A DNA stretch of 47,899 bases from JAAYZQ01 sp034428935 (lineage in GTDB: Bacteria; Chloroflexota; Anaerolineae; JAAYZQ01), in the NCBI GenBank assembly GCA_034428935.1, contig DAOUHB010000231.1, positions 1 through 47,899 on the forward strand. The letters are read 5' to 3'. Below, piece after piece: positions 16,397-23,612 of the stretch. Under the pieces are notes generated by a model. It saw nothing but the letters and a program-made list of their open reading frames with translations, had not been told where the DNA came from and searched no databases. The translations under genes and the position numbers were made by a program. Each line of letters starts with the position of its first letter. Positions within the stretch are counted from its first letter, which is position 1.

Positions 16397-19252
16397 ATGG
16401 AAGAGCTGATTCCCGGGGCGGACCCGGAACAGGTGGCGCCGGCAGGGCAGCCCTTTGTCCTCGCCCGGCCCGGCACGCCGGTGGCGCGCATCGCCGCCGA
16501 CCTGAAGGAGATGCCCCTGGACGAGGCGCGCCGCGCCTACATCGTGGTAGAGACCGGTGCCGGGGCCTATGCCGTGGTGGGCGCCTGGGAGCTGAACGAT
16601 GCCCTGGCCGCCGCCGGGCCGGCGGACTGGGGCCGGCCGCTGCAAGAGGTGGTGCCCCACCCCCATCCGGCCCGGGCTCTCAACGTCGAGGCCATGGACA
16701 GCCACCAGGCGCGCACCCTGGCGCAGGCCCGCCAACCCGTCTTGCTGTTGCGCCAGGGCCGGCCCTGGCGCTTGCTGCCCGGCGCCCTGCGGCCGGTGGT
16801 GCACCGTGGCGGCGGTGGCGACCTCTTTACCGTTTCGCGGGAAGTGCTGGACCCTTACCTCGCCCCCCCGCAGGCAAGCCTCGAGGCCCTGCTGCCCAAG
16901 GGCCCGCGAGAGCCCCGGGAGGCGGCGCAGGAAAGCTACACGACGGTCTGGGGCGAGCCGCGGCCGCGGGTGGTCAACTTCTGGTTTGCCACGCCCGAGG
17001 GCCAGGCCCTGGCCCAGCAGCGTCCGCTGGAACTGGGACGCCGTTACCTGCTCCAGGTGAACCTCGGCCGCCGCCGGGCCGAGTCGCTGACCGCGGCCGG
17101 CAGCCCGGCCATCCGCGAGCCGGCGCCCGAGACGGCAGAGGGGACGCCGTTGCACGTCTGCCTCTTCTCGGACGATTTCGACATTCCGCAGCCCACCCAG
17201 GCGCTGATGCTGCCGCCCGACGGCGATTCCCCCATCGCCACCTTTGCCGTCACCCCCCTGCGCGCCAGCCATGCCGAGGACGACCCGGCGACCATCGAAA
17301 TCGCCGTCTACTATCGATGCAACCTGGTCCAGGCCTGGCAGGCGCGGGTCGAGGTGGTACGGGCCGGGGGCGCGGCCCGCAGCCCGCAGCCGCAGCAGGG
17401 GCTGCTCCTGGCGGCCCGCGACCGCGACTATTTATTGCCCGACGGCCTGGGCGGCCGGCGCCTGAGCCTGCTCGTGGACCACGCCCCCGGCGGCTACCGC
17501 TTTGACCTGGTGCTGGCCGCGGAAGGCGAGGAGGGCCAGGTGCGCCTGCCCTGGCGCGCGCGGCTGCGCCGGGAGGACCTGGTGCACCTTGTGACCAAGG
17601 CCCGCCGCCAGCTCACCAACATCGCCCGCTCCCGCCCCTTCCAGGCGGCCGTGGAGATCGACGAGCCGGCACGCCGGAGGGCGCTCCAGGCCCTGGCCCT
17701 CCTGGGGCGCCAGCTCTACCTCAAGCTCTTTGACGGCGGAGCGGGCCCGGCCGGCGCCGGCGGCGACGTGGCCGATTGGATCCGCCGCGAAGCGGGCGAG
17801 GGGGCCGTGTTCCAGGTGGTCCATCGCGCCCGCGATTTCGTCTTTCCCTGGGGCCTGGTCTACGATCGCCCCCTGTGGGACGGCAACGCCGAGAGCCTGG
17901 AGGTGGCCCTGGATGGCTTCTGGGGGTACCGCTACGAGATCGAGCTGCTGACCGAAGAGCTCCTCCAGGTGGGGGCCACCGCCGGGTTCGAGATGGGCCT
18001 GGGGGACCGGCTGCGGGTGGCCGTGGGGCTCAACGACAGGCTGGCCAACGCCCGCGAGCAGCGGCGGCTCTTTGCCGGGCTGGCCGCCGAGGGCCAGGAC
18101 AGGGCCGAGTACGCCCTCACCGACCGCGGCCCCGAGTGGCTGCGCCTCTTGCGCCAGGGCCGGCACGAGCTGCTGTATCTCTTTTGCCACGGATTCACCG
18201 AGCGCATGGCCACCGACCTGGACCTGGCCGACGATCTCCTGGGCGAGTTCCGCGCCTACCTCGGCAGCCTGCCCCCCGAGCGGCGCGCCGAGCTTCAGGA
18301 CCAGGAGGAGACCCTGTTCGACGTCAGCGATTCGTGGCTCAAGCTGACCTACGGCCAGGTGCCCCTCACCATGCTGCGGGACTGTGCCCCCGAGCGGCTG
18401 GAGGCCGCGCCCCTGGTGCTGCTCAACATGTGCGAGTCGGCCCAGGTCTTGCCCTCCCTATCCGGCGGCTTTGTTCCGTTCTTCCTGGAGCGGGGCGCCC
18501 GGGGGATCATCGGCACCGAGTGCCCCATGACCAGCACCTTTGCCCACGCTTTTGCCCGCGAGTTCTTCCCCCGGTTCTTGCGGGGCCAGCCGGTGGGACG
18601 CATCCTGTGGGAACTGCGCCGCGCGTTCCTGGAGATGGGCAACCCCCTTGGCCTGGCCTACACCCTCTACTGCGACGCCGGCACGAAACTGGCCGTGCCG
18701 GTGCTAGCCCAATGGAAAAAGGAGAGAAACGTGGCAGACGAAGCACTGGAACGACAGATCGAGAACCTGTGGTTCGAGACGGAGGAGGACCTGTACGAGG
18801 TCCTGGGCATCACCGAAGAAGCCATCGGCAGAGCAAGGCTGGAGGGCGACACCGGGCAGTTGGCGGCCGCGCAAGAGTATGACACCAACTTTGGCGTGGC
18901 CGACACCGCCTTTGCCGAGACGCAGACCACCATGGCGGCCACGGACTTTTTCCGGGACCTGGGGCGCACCTGGTGGATCAGGTTCGAGCCACAGCTCCAC
19001 GACCTGCTGTGCAACAAGAAGAACGAGGACCACGACGACCTGATGGACGCCCTGGTGCACGGCGCCAAGGACCTGGCGCTGGTCCTGGCCCCCACCCTCG
19101 TGACGCGCCTGGATGCCCTGCCCGCGGCGGCGGTCGTCCTGGCCACCATCGCCGCCAAAAAGATCGCCGAGGCGGGCCTGGAGGCGGTGTGCGTCAAGTG
19201 GAGCGAGTCGCTGGCCGGCGGGGAGGAGGGGGAGCCGGAAGCCGCGCCGTGA
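16397..19252 (+). CDS. Multidomain CHAT (caspase-like) protein
   Basis: 951 residues. N-terminal CBS-like segment (about 17-95, VLARPGTPVARIAADLKEMP to GAWELNDAL); a beta-sandwich region (about 180-345, VVNFWFATPEG, RYLLQVNLG, EIAVYYRCNLVQAWQARVEV); a helical and linker region; then a CHAT protease domain (about 440-770). The expected dyad is present: His598 in YLFCHGF and Cys679 in LVLLNMCESAQ, followed by GARGIIGTECPM and FLRGQPVGRILWELRRAFL. CHAT proteases include separase-like and CRISPR-linked Craspase enzymes. The last 150 residues (DFFRDLGRTWWIRFEP and a hydrophobic LALVLAPTLVTRL...AAAVVLATIAAKKIAEAGLEAVC) are not a family I recognise. Partner and trigger are unknown; the preceding gene is translationally coupled. 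Confidence 0.82.
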   Translation: MEELIPGADPEQVAPAGQPFVLARPGTPVARIAADLKEMPLDEARRAYIVVETGAGAYAVVGAWELNDALAAAGPADWGRPLQEVVPHPHPARALNVEAMDSHQARTLAQARQPVLLLRQGRPWRLLPGALRPVVHRGGGGDLFTVSREVLDPYLAPPQASLEALLPKGPREPREAAQESYTTVWGEPRPRVVNFWFATPEGQALAQQRPLELGRRYLLQVNLGRRRAESLTAAGSPAIREPAPETAEGTPLHVCLFSDDFDIPQPTQALMLPPDGDSPIATFAVTPLRASHAEDDPATIEIAVYYRCNLVQAWQARVEVVRAGGAARSPQPQQGLLLAARDRDYLLPDGLGGRRLSLLVDHAPGGYRFDLVLAAEGEEGQVRLPWRARLRREDLVHLVTKARRQLTNIARSRPFQAAVEIDEPARRRALQALALLGRQLYLKLFDGGAGPAGAGGDVADWIRREAGEGAVFQVVHRARDFVFPWGLVYDRPLWDGNAESLEVALDGFWGYRYEIELLTEELLQVGATAGFEMGLGDRLRVAVGLNDRLANAREQRRLFAGLAAEGQDRAEYALTDRGPEWLRLLRQGRHELLYLFCHGFTERMATDLDLADDLLGEFRAYLGSLPPERRAELQDQEETLFDVSDSWLKLTYGQVPLTMLRDCAPERLEAAPLVLLNMCESAQVLPSLSGGFVPFFLERGARGIIGTECPMTSTFAHAFAREFFPRFLRGQPVGRILWELRRAFLEMGNPLGLAYTLYCDAGTKLAVPVLAQWKKERNVADEALERQIENLWFETEEDLYEVLGITEEAIGRARLEGDTGQLAAAQEYDTNFGVADTAFAETQTTMAATDFFRDLGRTWWIRFEPQLHDLLCNKKNEDHDDLMDALVHGAKDLALVLAPTLVTRLDALPAAAVVLATIAAKKIAEAGLEAVCVKWSESLAGGEEGEPEAAP

Positions 19253-19265
19253 GCCCCCCGGTCCC

Positions 19266-19302
19266 GTTCGTAGCGCCCGGCGCCGGTGCGCCTGCTACGA
19301 AC
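19266..19302. repeat. Inverted repeat between convergent genes
   Basis: GTTCGTAGC (19266-19274) and GCTACGAAC (19294-19302) form a perfect 9-bp stem around a 19-base GC-rich loop in the 42-bp gap between the CHAT gene and the uracil-DNA glycosylase gene; the right arm covers the glycosylase stop codon. There is no T-run, so it is not a classical terminator, but it may serve both strands. Confidence 0.55.
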
Positions 19303-19918
19303 CCCGGGCGCCCGCTGCGGAAAGCTGACTCAGCAGCTCTTGCATCACGGCGACGAAACGGTCCAGGTCGGCGTTGGGCGACCGGGCCGGATGTCGCATG
19401 GGCACGACCAGCGGCCGGCTGCCCAGGACGTGGGCCTGGCACTGACCGATGGGAGGTGCGGGCCGGCCCGTCAGCCGGGGGATGATGGCCTGCGCCGCCA
19501 CGTTGCCCACGGGCACCACGATGCGGGGCTGCCAGAGATCGAACTCCTGCCACAGGTAGGGCAGGCAGTTTTCGATCTCGGCGCGGGACGGCGTGCGGTT
19601 TCCGGGCGGGTTGCAGCGCACCACGTTGGTCACGAAACAGCGCAGGCGCGGCGGCTGGACGCGGGGATCGGTCTCGGCCGACAGGCCCAGGCGGATAAGG
19701 ACCCCTTGCAGCCGCACGCCCGAGCGGTCGCTGGTGAACGGCACGCCCGTCACGTCGCCGCCCCTGGCGCCCGGCGCCTCGCCGACGAACAGCACGGCTG
19801 CCCCGTCGCCCGGTGGGGGCGGGCCGTAGCCGTGCACGATCCGGGAGCGGTTGGCAACCAGGGCCGGGCAGCGCCGGCAGCCCTCCGCCAGGCGCAGGGG
19901 TGCTGGGAGATCCGCCAT
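19295..19918 (-). CDS. Uracil-DNA glycosylase, family 4-like (Fe-S)
   Basis: 207 residues. Visible are the N-terminal cluster ligands CRRC, motif 1 VLFVGEAPGARGGDVTGVPF, then CFVTNVVRCNPPGNRTPSRAEIENCLPYL, whose two spaced cysteines are the second pair of [4Fe-4S] ligands in family 4, PRIVVPVGNVAAQAI, and the C-terminal VVPMRHPARSPN motif with its His. It removes uracil from DNA as the first step of base excision repair. Motif 1 has GARGGDVTG rather than the common GAEEDRQG, which leans toward family 5, so the subfamily is uncertain. The ATG at 19918 overlaps the bicupin stop by one base (TGATG); a longer upstream frame is shadow coding. Confidence 0.85.
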   Translation of the reverse strand: MADLPAPLRLAEGCRRCPALVANRSRIVHGYGPPPPGDGAAVLFVGEAPGARGGDVTGVPFTSDRSGVRLQGVLIRLGLSAETDPRVQPPRLRCFVTNVVRCNPPGNRTPSRAEIENCLPYLWQEFDLWQPRIVVPVGNVAAQAIIPRLTGRPAPPIGQCQAHVLGSRPLVVPMRHPARSPNADLDRFVAVMQELLSQLSAAGARGS

Positions 19919-20625
19919 CAGTCGGGCAGGGGCAGGTCGGGCGGCTGGCGGCGCTCCAGGCCGAGGAGCATCGCGCGATGGGGGCTGCTGACGCGGTGGG
20001 CGACGCCCACCGGCACCACGACCAGCTCGCCCTGGCCAAGGGGCGTCCGGCCCGCCGGGCTCTCCAGGACGGTCTGGCCCTCGTAGCAAAACACCAGGCT
20101 GCTCTGGTTCTCAACCTGCCAGTAGGGACCGGTTCCCTGGCAGACGGTCAGGTTCAGGACAAAGGTGTCCAACTGCACCAGGGGTACCGGCTGGAAAAAG
20201 CTCTGCACCTGGCGGCCCATGGCCGGCACGCTGAGCTTTTCCATGTGCCCGCTGCGCTTGATGGCAAAGAGGCGCCGGTATCCGTTGCGCCGGTTGATCA
20301 TCAGGCGCGGTTGGACGAGGAGGACGTACGAGCGCAACAGGGAGGAAGAGCGGTGCCCGACGCCCTTGGGCACCACGGACAGCTCGCCAGGACGCAGGAC
20401 GGCGGTGCCCCAGTCGGTCTCCAGGCTGATGGTGCCGCTGTGCACCAGGAAGAGCTCGTCCTGGTCCACGTGGCGGTGAAAGGGCATCGTGCCCTGGCAG
20501 AGGTAAATGCTCAGGGTCAGATCGTCGATCTGCACCAGGTCCATCATGGTGAACGGCTCGGTCAGGCGACCTGCCTGTTCGGCGATGCTGACCTTGTCCA
20601 GCGTCTGCGTTGGCTCCACCCTCAC
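19918..20625 (-). CDS. Two-cupin-domain protein
   Basis: About 235 residues. The first cupin (about 30-115) has the metal pattern HRHVDQDELFLVHSGTISLE and LRPGELSVVPKGVGHRSS; the second (about 140-220) has YWQVENQSSLVFCYEGQTVLES and LGQGELVVVPVGVAHRVSS, with most metal ligands lost. Such bicupins act as sugar or aromatic metabolic enzymes or as sensors; the substrate is unknown. An open frame reaches 20682, but a TGGACA-N17-TATAAT promoter lies inside that extension, so translation should start downstream. I choose the GTG at 20625 (preceded by GGGGTG); the GTG at 20619 is an alternative. It is in an operon with the glycosylase gene. Confidence 0.72.
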   Translation of the reverse strand: MRVEPTQTLDKVSIAEQAGRLTEPFTMMDLVQIDDLTLSIYLCQGTMPFHRHVDQDELFLVHSGTISLETDWGTAVLRPGELSVVPKGVGHRSSSLLRSYVLLVQPRLMINRRNGYRRLFAIKRSGHMEKLSVPAMGRQVQSFFQPVPLVQLDTFVLNLTVCQGTGPYWQVENQSSLVFCYEGQTVLESPAGRTPLGQGELVVVPVGVAHRVSSPHRAMLLGLERRQPPDLPLPD

Positions 20626-20652
20626 TCTATCACCCCGGCTTGGCTGCGGCCC

Positions 20653-20681
20653 ATTATAGCGTAAAATGACATACCTGTCCA
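20653..20681 (-). promoter_or_regulatory. Promoter of the bicupin-glycosylase operon
   Basis: Minus-strand TGGACA (20681-20676), 17-bp spacer, perfect TATAAT (20658-20653). Initiation near 20646 leaves a leader of about 20 bases to the GTG at 20625, which rules out the longer reading of the bicupin gene. Confidence 0.8.
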
Positions 20682-20765
20682 CTCTGCCAGGGGGCCGGCT
20701 GGGCCGCTGTCCAGGTCGCGTTTCTTCGCCCCGCCACTGCGCGGGGCGCCGGATTGTTATGCGGC

Positions 20766-20810
20766 GCGAGCGAGTGCCTGGCGAGCGAATGCCTGGCGAG
20801 CAAATGCCAG
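20766..20810. repeat. Three tandem 15-bp repeats
   Basis: GCGAGCGAGTGCCTG, GCGAGCGAATGCCTG and GCGAGCAAATGCCAG follow each other without gap between the two divergent promoters. They differ by one to four bases. They could be a minisatellite or a regulator array; nothing else in this 296-bp gap is coding. Confidence 0.7.
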
Positions 20811-20865
20811 GCCGGTGGGTAGCACTCCAGACTTTTACACAACCCTACGGGGGCGCGGCCCGGCC

Positions 20866-20894
20866 TTGCCTTTTCGGGGCGAGGGTGGTAAAAT
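20866..20894 (+). promoter_or_regulatory. Promoter of the GNAT gene
   Basis: TTGCCT (20866-20871), 17-bp spacer, TAAAAT (20889-20894), followed by GGAAGGAAGGGAAGA and the ATG at 20922. Confidence 0.7.
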
Positions 20895-20921
20895 CATGGT
20901 AGCTTTGGAAGGAAGGGAAGA

Positions 20922-21452
20922 ATGATCGTTCGCCCGGCAACGCTGGCCGACCTGAATGCCTGCCTGTGCATGGACCACGCGTCCGAGACGGACCACGTCT
21001 GGCAGATGAAGGTCCAGGAGGGCGAGTCCCAGGTGGACGTCGCCTTTCAAACCGTGCGCCTTCCGCGGCGCATGCCGGTCGCCTATCCGCGAAACCTGGA
21101 GCAGTTGGTGGAGGACTGGCAGCGGGGCGAGGGGTTCCTGGCGGCCGAAGTAGACGGAGAGGTAGCCGGCTACCTGGACATGCTGGCCAATCCCTGGCAG
21201 CAGGTGGGCTGGGTGGCCAACCTGGCCGTCGACCGCGCGTACCGGCGCAAGGGCGTCGGCACGGCCCTCATGCGCCATGGACGCCAGTGGGCCAGGGAAC
21301 AGGGACTGCGGCTGCTGCAGGCCGAGGCGACGACCAAGAACTATCCGGCCATGGCCTTTTATCGCAAGCTTGGGTTTCAGTTCTGTGGCTTTAACGATCA
21401 TTACTATCAGAACCAGGATATTGCCCTCTTTTTTGTGCAGAACCTTCGATAG
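20922..21452 (+). CDS. GNAT-family N-acetyltransferase
   Basis: 176 residues of GNAT fold. The N-terminal IVRPATLADLNACLCMD strand and helix, a central WVANLAVDRAYRRKGVGTALMRHGRQWAREQGL with the acetyl-CoA pyrophosphate loop (Arg-Arg-Lys-Gly-Val-Gly-Thr), and NYPAMAFYRKLGFQFCGFNDHYY are all present. It transfers an acetyl group from acetyl-CoA to an amine; the RimI-like layout cannot be assigned a substrate. It has its own near-consensus promoter and a purine-rich ribosome site. Confidence 0.88.
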   Translation: MIVRPATLADLNACLCMDHASETDHVWQMKVQEGESQVDVAFQTVRLPRRMPVAYPRNLEQLVEDWQRGEGFLAAEVDGEVAGYLDMLANPWQQVGWVANLAVDRAYRRKGVGTALMRHGRQWAREQGLRLLQAEATTKNYPAMAFYRKLGFQFCGFNDHYYQNQDIALFFVQNLR

Positions 21453-21473
21453 GGCGCCGGGAGGGCGGGTGTG

Positions 21474-21502
21474 CAGCGTGCCAAGGCAAAGCCGGCACGC
21501 TG
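21474..21502 (+). terminator. Hairpin after the GNAT gene (possible weak terminator)
   Basis: CAGCGTGCC (21474-21482) pairs perfectly with GGCACGCTG (21494-21502), and the loop holds a small GGC-AAA-GCC stem. The following AAAAGCAGGGTTGTTT is not a proper T-run, so termination is uncertain; it could instead shape the leader of the next gene. Confidence 0.4.
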
Positions 21503-21542
21503 AAAAGCAGGGTTGTTTAACGGTGATGTGGGTTCATTGCTC

Positions 21543-23525
21543 ATGCTAGATCTGTCCCGGTGGATTACAGGCGGTCTGATCCTCAGCAACCAGGTCCTCG
21601 CGGCCACGGTCCTCCTCACCTCGTTCTCGCTGTTGACCTATCTCCTGACCCACAACTTGCGCAGCCCCGTGGTGCGGGGTTTTTGCGCGCTGCTGGCCTT
21701 CATGCTCATCGTCTATGCCGGCGATGTCGTGCTGTACGAAGTCGAAAGCTCCGCGGCAGCGGTCCGCTGGCTCAAGTTCCAATGGGTGGGCATTGCCTTT
21801 GTGCCCGCCGCCTACCTCCACTTTTCTGACGCGCTGCTGGCCACGATGAACCTGCGGGCCCGATGGCGGCGGGTGGCCCTCATCCTGAGCTATATTGCCG
21901 GCGCCCTGTTCCTGGGCCTGGTGCTCTGGAGCGAGCTGGTGGTGTACGACGGGATCTATCGCCCGCAAGCCTCACACCTGGCGCCCGGCCCCCTGTTCTG
22001 GATTTTTGGCATCTACTTTGTGGTCGTCGTGTTGTGGGGCGAGGCCAACATCCAGCGCGCCCGCAAGCGCTGCCTGACCCGCGCCTCCCGGCGGCGCATG
22101 ACCTACATGGGGCTCGCCTTTGTCGCCCCGGCCCTGGGCGTCTTTCCCTACCTGATGTTCACCGGCATCCCGGCCCTGGTCCACACCTACGCGCTTCAGC
22201 TCTTTTTGCTGGTGGGGAACGCGGCAGTGCTGCTCATGATCGTACTCATGGCCTATAGCGTCGCCTTCTTTGGCGTCCTTAGCCCCGATCGGGTGATCAA
22301 GCACCGGCTCATCCATTACCTGCTCCGCGGGCCGCTGGTAGGCGCCGCCGTCCTCTTTGTCATGCTCGCCGTGCCCAAGGTGCAGGCCATCTTTGGCCTG
22401 CCCCGCGACACGGTCCTGATCCTGTCCGTCGTGGGCATCATCGTGCTGCTGCAGATCGCCATCGATCGCGCCCGGCCCGTCATCGACCGGCTGATCTATC
22501 GCCAGGATCGCAACGAGATCGCCTGGATCCAGACCCTGGACCGCCGGCTCCTGACCACCGCCGACCTGCGCGCCTTCCTGGAAAACAACCTGGCCGCCCT
22601 GTGCGACCTGTTGCAGGTGCGCACCGGGTTCGTGGCCGTGATGGACGAAGGCCAGCAGCGCCTCGAAGCCCACTGCGGCGACCGGACCGCCATCGAGGCC
22701 TTTCTCCAGGAGCAGCGGGTCTGCGGCAACGGGCCAGAGGCCCTCCTCACCGGGAGCAATCACGATCCAGTCGAGGCGGGCAAGTTCTTGCCGGGGGAGG
22801 ATTTCTGGCTCATGCCCCTGCGGGCCGAGGGGGGCGACGTCTGCCTGGGCGTCCTGGGCGTCGAAGCGCGCTCGCCGGCGCCCGCCCTGGCGCCGGGCGA
22901 GCAAGAGCTGGTGAACGCCCTCGCCGGCCGCGCCCAGGATGCACTGGAGGACCGCTACCTGCAGCAGAACGTGTTCGAGACGTTGAACCGCATCCTGCCC
23001 AACATCGAGAGGCTGCACCGCTGGCAGGATGCCACGCGCTATGCGGGCACACCCACGACCCAGATCATGGAAGACGCGCTCATCTACTCACCCGAGTTTC
23101 AGCAGTGGGTGCGCGACGCGCTCAGCCACTACTGGGGCGGCCCCAAGCTGACCGAGAGCCCCCTCCTGGAGCTGCGCGTGGTGGCGCGCGTGGCCCGCGA
23201 GCAAGGGGCAAACCCGGTGCAGGCCCTGCGCGTCGTGCTGGGCGAAGCCATCGAGCGGCTGCGCCCCGCCGGCGAGCGGAGCATGACCACCACGGAGTGG
23301 ATCCTGTACAACATCCTCGAGCTCAAGTTCGTCCGCGGGCTGAGGGTTCGCGACGTGGCGCGGCGGCTGGCCATGAGCGAGTCGGACCTGTATCGCAAGC
23401 AACGCATCGCCATCGCCGAGGTGGCCCGCAGCCTGGCTGACCTGGAGCAGGCGGGCGCCGTGGCGTCGCCGGCCGGCGATGCAGGGGCCCCGGGAAGCGG
23501 CAACAGCAACGCGCAGTTGCCTTGA
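21543..23525 (+). CDS. Seven-TM receptor with GAF-like domain and C-terminal helix-turn-helix (no kinase)
   Basis: About 660 residues. The first 300 contain eight or so hydrophobic helices in the arrangement of the 7TM sensor region of histidine kinases (LAATVLLTSFSLLTYLL, FQWVGIAFVPAAYLHFSDALL, FWIFGIYFVVVVLWGEANIQRARKRCLTRASRRRMTYMG). A GAF-like segment (about 340-480: DLRAFLENNLAALCDLLQVRTGFVAVMDEG, FWLMPLRAEGGDVCLGVLGVEA) follows. The C-terminus (about 520-640) holds TTTEWILYNILELKFVRGLRVRDVARRLAMSESDLYRKQRIAIAEVARSL, a helix-turn-helix of sigma-region-4/response-regulator style. No H-box or HATPase is visible. I infer a membrane-bound transcription regulator. The start is uncertain: ATG 21543 is chosen; TTG 21513 and GTG 21528 are possible. 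Confidence 0.72.
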   Translation: MLDLSRWITGGLILSNQVLAATVLLTSFSLLTYLLTHNLRSPVVRGFCALLAFMLIVYAGDVVLYEVESSAAAVRWLKFQWVGIAFVPAAYLHFSDALLATMNLRARWRRVALILSYIAGALFLGLVLWSELVVYDGIYRPQASHLAPGPLFWIFGIYFVVVVLWGEANIQRARKRCLTRASRRRMTYMGLAFVAPALGVFPYLMFTGIPALVHTYALQLFLLVGNAAVLLMIVLMAYSVAFFGVLSPDRVIKHRLIHYLLRGPLVGAAVLFVMLAVPKVQAIFGLPRDTVLILSVVGIIVLLQIAIDRARPVIDRLIYRQDRNEIAWIQTLDRRLLTTADLRAFLENNLAALCDLLQVRTGFVAVMDEGQQRLEAHCGDRTAIEAFLQEQRVCGNGPEALLTGSNHDPVEAGKFLPGEDFWLMPLRAEGGDVCLGVLGVEARSPAPALAPGEQELVNALAGRAQDALEDRYLQQNVFETLNRILPNIERLHRWQDATRYAGTPTTQIMEDALIYSPEFQQWVRDALSHYWGGPKLTESPLLELRVVARVAREQGANPVQALRVVLGEAIERLRPAGERSMTTTEWILYNILELKFVRGLRVRDVARRLAMSESDLYRKQRIAIAEVARSLADLEQAGAVASPAGDAGAPGSGNSNAQLP

Positions 23526-23550
23526 CAGGCGAAAAGATCGATTTTATAAT
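23522..23550 (+). promoter_or_regulatory. Consensus promoter of the S1-ftsK operon
   Basis: Perfect TTGACA (23522-23527), 17-bp spacer, perfect TATAAT (23545-23550). The -35 overlaps the TGA stop of the preceding gene. Confidence 0.9.
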
Positions 23551-23555
23551 CAAAC

Positions 23556-23581
23556 GTCGCCCTTTTGCACGCTGGGGCGAC
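23556..23581 (+). other. Stem-loop at the 5' end of the S1-ftsK transcript
   Basis: GTCGCCC (23556-23562) pairs with GGGCGAC (23575-23581) around a 12-base loop, almost exactly at the predicted transcription start. A 5'-terminal stem of this kind can protect an mRNA from decay or respond to an RNA-binding protein, such as the S1-domain product of the next gene. Confidence 0.5.
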
Positions 23582-23612
23582 CCGGGCAGCAAGAAAGGTG
23601 AGGCAGAGAGGC

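Noticed and set aside
16397..19252. Assigning the CHAT protein to a CRISPR-linked Craspase system
   Set aside because: No cas gene, CRISPR repeat or TPR-rich partner lies in the window, so only the domain name is supported.
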